Shown: positions 1-10,248 of the stretch, piece by piece | How positions within the stretch are numbered: position 1 is the first letter of the stretch | Layout: the number at the start of each line of letters is the position of its first letter | Position numbers and translations under genes: made by a program | Source of the DNA: Plantago major | Lineage: Eukaryota; Streptophyta; Magnoliopsida; Lamiales; Plantaginaceae | Direction of reading: 5' to 3' | Assembly (NCBI GenBank): GCA_026545765.1 | Contig: JAIFAC010000111.1 | Location: forward strand, 62,001 to 126,000 | DNA: 64,000 bases | The notes under the pieces: generated by a model | Databases searched by the model: none | What the model saw: the letters and a program-made list of their open reading frames with translations, nothing else | What the model was told of the DNA's origin: nothing

Positions 1-618
1 TCCACTCAGGCCAGAAGAAGCCAAAATTGAGTATGTGAAGTATGACAATAGTTCTTCTGTCTACAGATGCATCAATCAGAAGAATGGCTATTGGATTCTG
101 GAACTTAAGCATCTATTGGTAAATTCAAGATTTCCAGAACCCATCCATAGACAGCTCATGGCATGGAGAAAAGACAAACCTACCTTGATCAACACCAATC
201 ACATTAAAGCTTGGTTGGACTTTGAAGTTGTCAAGAGAATCAAGCCATGAAGAAGGACCTCTCGATGAATGTCCATATGGAAAGCCGATGATGTGCATGT
301 AATTCAACATTATCGAACAGTACAAGAGCAAGACTTGTTCAGGAACCCATGAGTCGCTCTATCTAATGTAAGATCAATACAGGTGACATCGACATCCAAG
401 ATTATCTACGAATATTTCAAACTCTCGATATCGTAATAGAGCATGCCTGGAAGTGGGGAAAGTATATGTGGGTCAAACACTTTGTCAAGAAAAATCCTAC
501 CAAAACCTATAAAGAAGTCTGTGGATTTGCCAGAGACACAGAGATGCTCGTCAGAACTCTTCTCTATGACTATTCTGATGACATCAAAAGGTTTGGAGAT
601 AGGAAATTTGCAGACTGA
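1..618 (+). pseudogene. C-terminal end of the copia tail gene, element 0 (decayed)
   Basis: This is the last part of the large gene that follows pol in this copia family; the rest lies off the left edge. It matches the same region at about 30764-31389 and the minus-strand copy ending at 58302. Residues such as YRCINQKNGYWILELKHLL are readable from position 35 to 246, then a frame break gives a stop after KRIKP. The true frame returns at about 440 with a HAWKWGKY-type segment and ends at the TGA at 616-618. Between about 260 and 440 there are many single-base losses compared with the other copies, several at CAG or CTG sites. No function can be assigned; the C-terminal block is the best conserved part of the gene in all four copies, so it is probably a folded domain. 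Confidence 0.8.
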
Positions 619-1006
619 TCCATAGCAACTACTGCTGAAGACTTGAAGAAATGAAGACTTGAAGACTAGTTTATTAGGATGTTTACTTGGAGCTTGGTTA
701 CTCCTGTTGTCCTAATTTACTATGTAATTTTTGTCAGATTCTTGATCGAGCTAAACTGTTTTATGTATTAAAGTTATCTGTAATCTTCAATTGTAACTTA
801 TCTGATGAACTTACTCTCAGATATGATTCTATAAAAGATAACTTGTCAGCAAAGATCACACCTTGTGATTTGGTTGATGTTTACTTTCTGCACTTAATTG
901 ATTGAATTGAAAGATCATGAGAAATGATTAAGTGATGGATTGTTCACTCATCCAGATTTGTAATAGGACAGATAGTCATCGTTGACTGATCAAAAAGTGG
1001 GAAATT
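619..1006 (+). other. 3' non-coding region and polypurine tract of element 0
   Basis: Non-coding stretch between the tail-gene stop and the 3' LTR. It is alignable to 31390-31779, 36604-36992 and, reversed, 57911-58301. The last bases before the LTR are a short polypurine tract (GTGGGAAATT), the expected plus-strand primer of an LTR retrotransposon. Confidence 0.7.
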
Positions 1007-2709
1007 TGTTAGATATTTAGTTTTGATCAAGCAACATGATGACCTATCTTAGTCTCAGAAAGGTGACTAGTACTCTTGGTTCACTTGAACATTGTAAAAG
1101 AGGAAACCCACTTAGTATGATAGTCTAGTTAATCTTGTATAGGATGTTAGGTCTCTAAATGTAATTTTTATTTTATGAAGAGAAGACCAAGAAGAAGACG
1201 TCCAAGCAGAAGTTGTTCAACGACTTTGAAGAAATGAAGACTGCACAAGATTACTGAAACAGTTTTACAGATACCTTGCCCAGATATCTTAAAGACATAA
1301 AAAGTTGCGACCAAACTGTGTCACAAGAGATATCTGAGAATCAAAGGATCTATCTGGAAAACAAGGAAAGTGTCCACATATATCTTCTTTCAGATACCTT
1401 GAGCTTCATATCACATCTCTGAAAAGAGAAATACAGATTGCAAACAAAGTTGTTTCAATTCAAGTGGTATCTGAAGATCGAAGATAAGAACGTGCAAAGA
1501 CTCAGAGATATCTGTTGATATGAACATCTCTGATACAATGCATAGTTCCGTTGGCACTACAGGACAAAAGTATAGTACAATGCATTTAATGCACAGACAG
1601 AGATGTCTGGACAAAAGCAACGATAGCTTCTGAAGAAGAAGACAAACCTGCTACAGTACTATACACAGATATCAATAGATTGAATTTGATTTTGAGCCTA
1701 ACGGATACTATTCCACGGCATTCAAATTCATCTATAAATATCAACACTTAGACTGCTTGAGAAGATACACTGAACACTGAAACACAGAACCTCAGACGCT
1801 GAAACATCTCTGAATATCTTACTCTCTCAAACCAAACTACTTGCTCTTAAGCTTACTGTTGCGACTATAGCTTTTGATCTTAAGTAGCACTGAAGTTCTA
1901 AGTGTCCTGATCCTAAACAAGTAAAGTTATCTGTGAAGGAGTTGAATCGAAAGATCAAACATCTGAGATTCATTCTCTTGAACAGTTATCATAAGACTTG
2001 GGTCAGTAAAAGAACAAGATACCATACATTGAAAAGTGTATTAAGTATACTTAATTCACAGAGCTATCTGATTAACTGAAAAGTTAATATAAGAAGCTCA
2101 TCTGACAAACTCAAACCAAAACCAACACCATAACAGGCGTGGAGTAGAGGAAGTACTTAGTTTGAAAAATCAAGGAATAACTCCAAGGTTACGAGAGTAG
2201 AGGAAGTACTTGATTTGGGAAACTAGGGAATAACTCCAAAGGTTATTGAGTATAGGAAGTACTTAGCTTGGGAAGCTAGGGAATAACTCAAAAAGGTTTC
2301 TGAGTATATGAAGTACTTGGCTGAAGAAGCCGGGGAACAACTCAGGGGGAACATTTGGTTGGGAACCATTTGTTAAGAAATCTTAGAATAGGATCTTTGT
2401 AAGGTGACCTCAAAAATCTATTCTAGTAAATTCTAGGTCTCTGAAAGACCGAAGTGGATTAGTTGGAGGATTACGCCACCTCCAGATACCACTATACTTG
2501 CTGTGTTCTTTACATTTCTGTATTTACATTTCAGCAACACACACACACATCTTAACTATTTCTGCACTTATCTATCTTAAGTCTTCCGCGCTCTGAATCT
2601 AAGTACCAGATATCTTCACAAATATCTGAGAAATATTGTTTATCGACAAAAGTTTTAAAAGACTATTCACCCCCTATAGTCTTTTACTTTGCCGTTATCT
2701 GGACCAACA
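1007..2709 (+). repeat. 3' LTR of element 0 (copia, main family)
   Basis: It starts TGTTAG after a polypurine tract and ends GGACCAACA, the same ends as the other LTRs of this family. Length is 1703 bp. A TATA-like box (CTATAAATA) is at about 1732. The downstream part carries four copies of the roughly 53 bp hairpin unit (about 2140-2345), one more than the LTRs of the central array. It is followed by Helitron sequence at 2710. The 5 bp after it (ATGAT) should be one half of a target duplication whose partner is outside the window. In subtype (CCTATCTTAGTCTCAG near the start) it resembles the minus-strand LTR at 56076-57910. Confidence 0.9.
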
Positions 2710-3623
2710 ATGATATTGCTATTCTTCTCAATAGTGGCACCGGTATCACGCCTCCTATACACAGGATAGTCATTACCATCGAATATTGTGCGCTCATTAA
2801 ACGCCTTTGGAAATTTCTTAGAGCATTTCTTGCCATCATGCATGCAAGGTGAAGTCGATTTCAATGGTCCGCACGGTCCATGAACCATATACAACTTTGT
2901 ATAGCTTCGGATTTTAGTTCCTTATCAGATATCTCAGCTCTAATGAAATCATCAATGGAACTTGCTGGCATATTTCTATCCGCTCGATCAACCATAGTAG
3001 TATATGTGCATGAGGAAGCCCACTTTTCTGAAATTCAATAGTATACACGACTACAAAGATAATAAAATAAAAAGAAATTAAGTAAATGTGATGTATAATA
3101 TATTAATAAGTTGATATAATAGAAGATTCAACATTTATAAATATTTACCTCCGATTGCCTTGCCAAATACATGTTCTGTCTTCAAGTCTTTTATCAGCTG
3201 GTCCAACTTCATTTTGAAAACGCGACTCATGACATCAGGCCTATCCTCAGCTTTGTAAAGCTTTCGACTCGACAAAACGTGTTAGGCCATTTGGAATTAC
3301 ACGTGAATGTGATGAAAAGTCTGGGATAACCTATACTCTCAGATACGTAGTCAGAAGGTCTCGGAAGTTCTGCACCATATATCTAGGTCCTCCAACAAAG
3401 GAGATGGCAAGATAAAACGTTTACCAATATTTCCTGATGGATCAGCGGGATCAATATCACATGTCCGAATGGCATCATCAAGTGACTTATATTTATCAGA
3501 CCTCAATAATGGTTGGTTCCTCATTATGAATGAAAGCCTTTGGGAATTTTTTTTTATAGGTAATATTTTAAAAAAAATTTGGATTTCGCCTCCCTAACCC
3601 TTGGGGAAACCTCATATATATAT
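2710..3623 (-). pseudogene. Helitron Rep/helicase fragment, middle part
   Basis: Read on the minus strand it gives the Helitron signature MVHGPCGPLKSTSPCM, then KKFPKAFNE and GNDYPVYRRR. Higher up are NQPLLRSDKYKSLDDAIR and GNIGKRFILPSP. These are conserved Helitron-like domain motifs that lie before and within the rolling-circle replication region. Several frame breaks and a low-complexity stretch at 3550-3570 show it is dead. It is bounded by the 3' LTR of element 0 on one side and the 5' LTR of element A on the other. It continues, in the N-terminal direction, at 38592-39655 on the far side of element A. Confidence 0.8.
3619..3623. repeat. Target site duplication TATAT, left copy (element A)
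   Basis: The five bases before the LTR start are TATAT. The five bases after the 3' LTR end (38587-38591) are also TATAT. This defines 3624-38586 as one original insertion into Helitron DNA. The local sequence is a short AT repeat, so the match alone is weak; the continuation of the Helitron protein across it makes it convincing. Confidence 0.75.
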
Positions 3624-5229
3624 TGTTAGGAATATCTGTTTAGATTTAGATCAGCAACCTAATGACTTATCTTAGATCAGAAAGGTGGTTAGTACTCTTG
3701 GTTCATTTGAACACTGTAAAAGATGAAACTCACTAAGTATGATGGTCTAGCGAATCTTGTATAGGATGTTAGGTCTCTGAATATAATTTTTTAATCCTCT
3801 AAAGAAGACCAATAAGAAGGCATCTAGTAGGAAAAATTCAACGGATTTGAAGATTTGAAGACTGCACAAGATTGCTGAAGACAAGGGTTTTCAGATACCT
3901 ATGACCAGATATCTTGAAGACACAAGCGTTTTTAAATAAACAGTATTGCAAAAGATATCTGAGAAATAAAAGGTTTCTGAAATGAGGAAAGTGCCCACAA
4001 ATATCTACACTCAGATACCTTGGACATAAACTATGTTTCTGAATAGAAATATATTATGACAAGTTGTTTCAACAAGTGGTATATGGAGTTGTGATAATCT
4101 CTTGAAAAGGACGTGCAAAGCATCAGAGAACTCTGATAGTTTAAGATCTCTGATACAATGCATAGTTATGTTGGCACTACAGGACAAAGTATAGTACAAT
4201 GCATTAAATGCGCGGACAGAAATGTCTGAACAAAAATGGTAGCTTCTGAAGAAGAAGACTAACGTACTATAGTACTAGACTCTGATATCAATAGTTTGAA
4301 TTTGATTTAAGCCTAACGGATACTATTCAAAGGGAACTCAAATTCATCTATAAATATCAACACTTAGACTGCTTGAGCACACACCTTAGAACACTGAACT
4401 CACATTGAATACTCTCACACAAGCTCTCTCAAGCACACTACTTACCTTCAAGCTTTCTATTGCGACCAAAGCTCTTGATTCTAAATAGCACAAAAGTTCT
4501 AAGTGTCCTGATCCTTAACAAGCATTGCTATTTGTAAAAGAGTTGAATTAAGATTTCATATCTGAGATTCATTCTCTTGAACACTTATCATAGACTTGGG
4601 CCAGTAAAGAACAAGATACCATACATTGCAAAGTGTATTAAGTATACTTGATTCTCAGAGCTATCTACATTACTGAACAAGTTATTAAAGAAGCTCACCT
4701 GACAAACTACCTTAATCAACACCTTAATTGGCGTGGAGTGCAAGAAGTACTTAGTTTGGGAAACTAAGGAACAACTTCAGGAAAGAGGTTTCTGAGTAAA
4801 GGAAGTACTTGGCTGTGAAAGCCGGGGAATAACTCAGGGGGAACACTTGGTTGGGAACCTAGTGTAATTAGGAATCGAGAGAACATACTTGTAAGGTTAC
4901 CTCAATTATCTGTCTTAGTGGATTCTAGGTCTGAGAAAGGTCGGAGTGGATTAGTTGAAGGATTATGCCACCTTTAGATACCACTATAAAAAGACTTGTG
5001 TTATTTACTTTCTGCATTTTATTACTTGCTTTATTTACCTTGCAAAGTACTTACACCTATCTTGCTGAGCGCGTGCACTTATCACAGAAAAGTCTTCCGC
5101 TCTCTGAAAATAAGTATCAGATATCTTCACATATATCTGAGAAACCGTGTTTATCGACAAAAGTTTTAAAAGACTATTCACCCTCCCCCCCCCCCCTAGT
5201 CTTTTACTTTGCAGTTATCTGGACCAACA
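3624..5229 (+). repeat. 5' LTR of element A
   Basis: TGTTAGGAATATCTG start, GGACCAACA end, 1606 bp. TATA-like box at about 4347. Two hairpin units (around 4750-4830) followed by the CACTTGGTTGGGAACCTAGTG stem-loop. A C-run (11-13 C) sits near 5180, as in the other LTRs just before the TCTAGTC or CTAGTC motif. Confidence 0.92.
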
Positions 5230-5231
5230 AG

Positions 5232-5246
5232 TGGTATCGGATCAGG
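5232..5246 (+). other. Primer binding site, element A (mutated)
   Basis: TGGTATCGGATCAGG lies two bases after the LTR end. The family consensus TGGTATCAGAGC is complementary to the 3' end of initiator tRNA-Met, the usual primer of plant copia elements. Here it has changes in the AGAGC part. Confidence 0.8.
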
Positions 5247-5347
5247 AGGTTCCCAAGCCTTCTGCACTGAACCTAGATCCCAGATAAGTGCCCACTAACT
5301 GATTTTCACCTACACTTGATTTGTTTGTTTAGTGTGTTTGCTGCACG

Positions 5348-7838
5348 ATGTCTTTAAGTGACGCCCAATTCTCAAGCCAGAGAATTATGAGAAATGGAAG
5401 AACAACATGATGCTCCACCTAGAAGCCATCAGTGACGAAATGATCGACGTGATAAAGAATGGCCCAATAGTCATTCAACAACTCAAGCAAGTCATAGAGG
5501 TTTCTAATGGTAGAGACAGAGAACAAAGCGAAGGGTCTTCACAGATGACAAGGCCAACCAAAGGGAGACCCGCCAACAAGTTATTTACTAACCAAAGCCC
5601 GTAGAGATCTCGACATCGAAGATTCCAAAAAATAGATCGATGGTCGTGCTCGTAATATCATCATACATTCTACTCCAGAGCACATACAGTGTAACCTATG
5701 GGGTACAAAAATGGCAAAAGTGGTCTAGCAAATGATTGAAGAAATCTGTGCCGGCATTGAGAAAACAAAGGAAAATAAGTTCGAAGTTTTGAAGCTCAAA
5801 TTCCAAAACTTTAAACAAGGTCCCACAGAGACTCTTGAAAAACTAGATTTCCGATTTACTACACTTATGAGTGACATGGCTGCACTTGGTGAAAGTAATA
5901 GATATACCCAGTGAGAAAAGATTAAGACTATTGTGAGAAGTCTAAATCATAACTGGTAGCACACAAAGTTTTTCTACTTTAACCAAGGAATGCCAGATAT
6001 CACTCAAGTGGAACATTTCTCTCACTCACATCATGACTATGAGACAACTCAAAGAGAACAAACAACCAAAAGTTGCGTAATGTTGCTCTAGTTGCTCAAG
6101 GAACTTCAAAAGAAGGAAGGCAAGGAAGTGATCGAGGATGCTCTGTCAGAAGCAAATGAGAAAATATGTCAGTCGGGAAATAGAGAGAAGAAAAGCCAAA
6201 GAGAAGCTGAAAAAGCATCTAGGCTCAAACTATCACCAGTACAAAAATATGCAAAGCTCACTGAACAAGCAGGCTCCGAAAGCATCAAGTACTGAGGAAG
6301 CAGAAATCGGAAACGATATCTGTTTCTATTGTCAGAAACCTGGTCATTTTAAGAATGATTGTCCTGCCTTCAACAAACTAAAAACAGGTGACAAGAAAGA
6401 TAGAAGAAACTTCAAGAGAAGTCAGAGAGCTATGCTCACTGAAGAAAGGAAAAAGATTCAACTCCCATCAGACGCCTAGACATTGAGTCTGATTCTGAGG
6501 GTGAAGACTCAGATGATTCCACACTGCCTTCTCCAGAAATGTGCGGTGTTTCTCATGAAGTGATTGACTTTGGTCAAAAGACAAAAGAAGTGTGTGGAAT
6601 GAATGAAGAAATCTTTCCAGATATCTCCAATATTGAACCTTGTCTAATGGCTGATCAGGTAACACATACTTCTTGTTATACTTACGAAAGTGATGAGGAA
6701 GGAATCAAAGATCTGGAACATCTTAGAACAGAACTTGATCTCTACGAAAGAGAATTTCTGATGGTCCGAGCTAGAGCAGAAAACCTTGAAGAAGAAAAGA
6801 ATTCTCTTGTAAAGGAAAATTCACAATTACTCAAGATATCTGAGAAAAAGGATGCTAAAAATGCATTTCTCAAGGCTCAGATATCTAAAAGTGAAAAGTC
6901 ACATAAAGAAGCATTGGCCAATCTTCAAAAGAAATGTGAAGATCTTCTTTCTGAGAATGAAGAACCCAAAAATAAGAACTATCTTTTCAATCTTATGCCA
7001 AAGCTAGTGACACTCTTACTGAAGTACAATCTTATTTAAGAGATCCTTCAGAAAAGAGAGGACTCAATGACACACAAACATATAGTTCTACCACTCAATA
7101 AGAGTAATGAAAGTAGAACATTTATTAGTGCTCAGCAAGGTGGTTCCCAAACAACCTACAGTATGTCAGAAAGCTAAGGTTGTTGACAAAGGAAAGGCAA
7201 TTTCGACCAAACCTTTGTGGGAAAAACAAGTCCCAAGAAAAACTGTTGGGAATGTTTCTGAAAAGAAACATAACACTGAAAAGTATAATCACTCACAGTG
7301 CTATGTCTATCAGAAAGGAAGAATTGTTGGAGCTGGCAAATTCTCCTATGTCACATTTTCTGGAAAGAAAATAGATTACCCAGAGACTAGCAAAGCTGCT
7401 GAAGAAAGATCTCAGATAGCACCAGGTGCTCGGAATGGTATTGGCTATAAAGCCATCGGGAAACAACTTGTTCGTGAATATAAACAAGAGTAAGAACGAT
7501 GGTTAAAGGCTAGAATTGTTCACAACAATTATCAGAAGTGGAAGATGACTCAAGCCACTGAAAATCTGAATGCCAGGGCTAGAAGAAATCTGGCTAGGAA
7601 ATCTATGTTTGCTGAGAAGCACTCGTAACCCGACAGTATCGAAGCACCAAATTGAGCACCTAGGAACACACCAAGGAAGAAAATAGTTCTTGATAACAAT
7701 GATACTAATCATTTAACTAGAATTTCTCCTTATGTACCTGTTAGACAAAAGAATGCTCCTAAGAAATTCATTCAAAAATGGATTCCTACTGGAAGATTCT
7801 TTAGTCTAAATGGTTCCATTGTTGGTATGAGAACCTAA
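5348..7838 (+). pseudogene. gag: Gag of element A (broken)
   Basis: Structural protein of the copia particle. The start is the ATG at 5348, matching the MSLSDAPVLKPENYEKW start of the sister copies; the first codons are frame-shifted. Readable in order: a UBN2-like N-terminal region (MLHLEAISDEMIDVIKNGP), a helical region, a CCHC zinc knuckle CFYCQKPGHFKNDC (6321-6362), an acidic linker, then a long coiled coil (6640-7010, KDLEHLRTELDLYEREF). A basic C-terminal region (RNGIGYKAIGKQL) follows and ends in the TAA at 7836-7838. At least five frame breaks and several stops separate the pieces. The coiled-coil tail after the knuckle is typical of Sirevirus Gags. Confidence 0.82.
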
Positions 7839-8531
7839 TCTCCTGTTTCCTTTTTTGTGCAGAATACTCTAAAGACTAATCCAAAGTGGCATTTTGATAG
7901 TGGATGTGGGAAGCACATGACAGGAGACAAAGCAAATCTGATTGATTACAGAAAGTGCAATGATGGATCAATTATCAGGTTTACTGGAGGAGATGAAAAT
8001 TCAACTATAGGATTTGGCAATCTGAAGTTTGGAGCCCTTACAATCTCTGAAGTACTACATGTAAAGGGATTGAAATATAATCTTCTACGCATGAGTCAAT
8101 TAGTAGACAATGGGTACAATGTCAAGATCAAGTCAAAACTATGTAAAGTGATTGACAATGAGTCAAAGCAGACAGTATTGGTTGCAAGGCGTAAAGGAAA
8201 TCTTTATGTTGCTGATTGGGCATCCGCCACAACTGAAAAATGTCTCATGGTGAGTCAATTTGGCCACACTGAAGAAAATTGGCTATGGCATAAACGAATG
8301 AGTCACTTGAATTTCAAAACTCTGAACAAGCTAGCCAAGAAAGAGTTGGTGGTTGGATTACCGAAAATGGCATATAGAAAAGAAGGTGTATGCTCAGCTT
8401 GCCAAATTAATGGGTAAACAATCCAAAACATCTTTCAAGTCTAAAGCTAGACATTCCAGTGAAAGGCCACCAAATGTTACATATGGATCTTTTTAATCCT
8501 CCGTAACTAGTTATGCAGGGAAGAGGTATGG
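7839..8531 (+). pseudogene. pol: Pol start of element A: protease and GAG-pre-integrase, truncated
   Basis: Open from about 7857 to 8417. The aspartic protease motif is FDSGCGKHMTG (DSG at 7895-7903, where copia proteases have D-S/T-G). The GAG-pre-integrase zinc region follows (LWHKRMSHLNF ... CSACQ). After a frame break (LLHMDLF-like HMDLF at about 8480) the sequence stops inside the integrase at 8531, where a related LTR has inserted. The rest of this pol (integrase core, RT, RNase H) is absent from element A. Confidence 0.85.
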
Positions 8532-10131
8532 TGTTAGGATTATCTGTTTAGATTTTGATCAGCAACATGATGACTTATCTTAGTTCAGAAAGGTGATTAG
8601 TACTCTTGGTTCACTTGAACATTGTAAAAGAGGAAACCCACTAAGTATGATAGTTTAGCTAATCTTGTATAGGATGTTAGGTCTTAAAATGTAATTTTTA
8701 TTTTATGAAGAAGACCAAGAAGAGGACATCCAGCAGAACAAGTTCAACGTTTTGAAGATTTGAAGACTGCACAAGATTACTGAAATGGTTTTACAGATAC
8801 CTTGACCAGATATCTTGAAGACACAAATGGTTTTAAATAAACTGTGTCACAAGAGATATCTGAGAAATAAAAGGTCTCTCTAAAAACAAGGAAAGTGTCC
8901 ACAGATATCTGCACTCAGATACCTTGTGCTTAAACCACATTTCTGAAAAAGAAATATATGTTGCAACATAGTTGCTTCAATAAAGTGGTATCTGAAGTTG
9001 TGGAAAAGGACGTGCAAAACTTCAGAGAAATCTAATAATAAAAGATCTGTGATACTATGCATAGTTCCGTTGGCACTACAGGACAAAAGTATATTACAAT
9101 GCATTAAATGCACGGACATAAACGTCTGAACAAAAGCACGGTAGACCTGCTACAAGTACTATACATAGATATCGATAGTTTGAATTTGAGCCTAACGGAT
9201 ACTATTCAAACGGCACTCAAATTCATCTATAAATATCAACACTTAGACTGCTTGAGAACACACATAGAACACGCTGAATACCTTGAATACACAAGCTTAC
9301 TCTCTCAAGCAAACTACTTACTCTCAAGCTTTCTGTTGCGACCAAAGCTCGTGATCTTAAGTAGCACTGAAGTTCTAAGTGTCCTGATCCTAAACAAGCA
9401 CTGCTATTTGTGAGAGAGTTGAATCAAAAGACCAAGTATCTGAGATTCATTCTCTTGAACATTTATCTAAGACTTGGGTCAGTAAAAGAACAAGATACCA
9501 TACATTGCAAAGTGTATTAAGCATACTTGATTCACAGAGCTGTCTGAATAACTGAAAAATTATCAAAGAAGCTCATCTGACAATCAAACCAAAACCAACA
9601 CCATAACTGGCTTGGAGTACAGGAAGTACTTAGTTTGAGAAACTAAGGAATAACTCCAAGGTTGTTGAGCACAGGAAGTACTTAGCTTGGGAAGCTAGGG
9701 AATAGCTTAAAAAGGTTTCTGAGTACAGGAACTACTTGGCTGAGAAAGCCAGGGAACAACTCAGGGGGAACATTTGGTTGGGAACCATTTGTTTAGGAAT
9801 CTTAGAATAGGATTATTATAAGGTGAGCTCAATTATCTGTTCTAGTGAATTCTAGGTCTTTGAACGACCAAAGTGGATTAGTTGGAGGATTACGCCACCT
9901 CCAGATACCACTATAATTGCTGTGTATTTTACCTTTCTATATTTACATTCCAGCAAAGCACACACACACACTTACTGTTTCTGCACTTATCTATCTTAAG
10001 TCTTCCGCGCTCTGAATCTAAGTATCAGATATCTTCACAGATATCTGAGAAACTTCGTTTATCGATAAAAGTTTCAAAAGACTATTCACCTCCCCCTCTA
10101 GTCTTGTACTTTGTCGTTATCTGGACCAACA
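8532..10131 (+). repeat. LTR 1 of the inner array
   Basis: TGTTAGGATTATCTG start, CCAACA end, 1600 bp, three hairpin units (about 9610-9760), TATA-like box at about 9227. It lacks the extra TGTTAGATATT prefix found in the LTRs at 12903, 17280 and 31780. It also differs from them in the upstream region, so it comes from a different insertion. The five bases before it are TATGG; they do not match the ATAAG after the last LTR of the array. Confidence 0.9.
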
Positions 10132-10132
10132 A

Positions 10133-10147
10133 GTGGTATCAGAGCAG
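10133..10147 (+). other. Primer binding site, array unit 1
   Basis: TGGTATCAGAGCAGG, the intact family primer site complementary to initiator tRNA-Met, one base after the LTR end. Confidence 0.88.
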
Positions 10148-10248
10148 GAGGTTCACAAGACTTCTGCACTGAACCTAGATCCCCAGATAGGTGAAGAAAC
10201 TTTGTCTCTTTTCAAGGACTATATAATTTGTGTGTTAAGTGTGCAGGT

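Noticed and set aside
10133-10147. tRNA gene fragment
   Set aside because: The match to initiator tRNA-Met is only the primer-binding length, directly next to an LTR.
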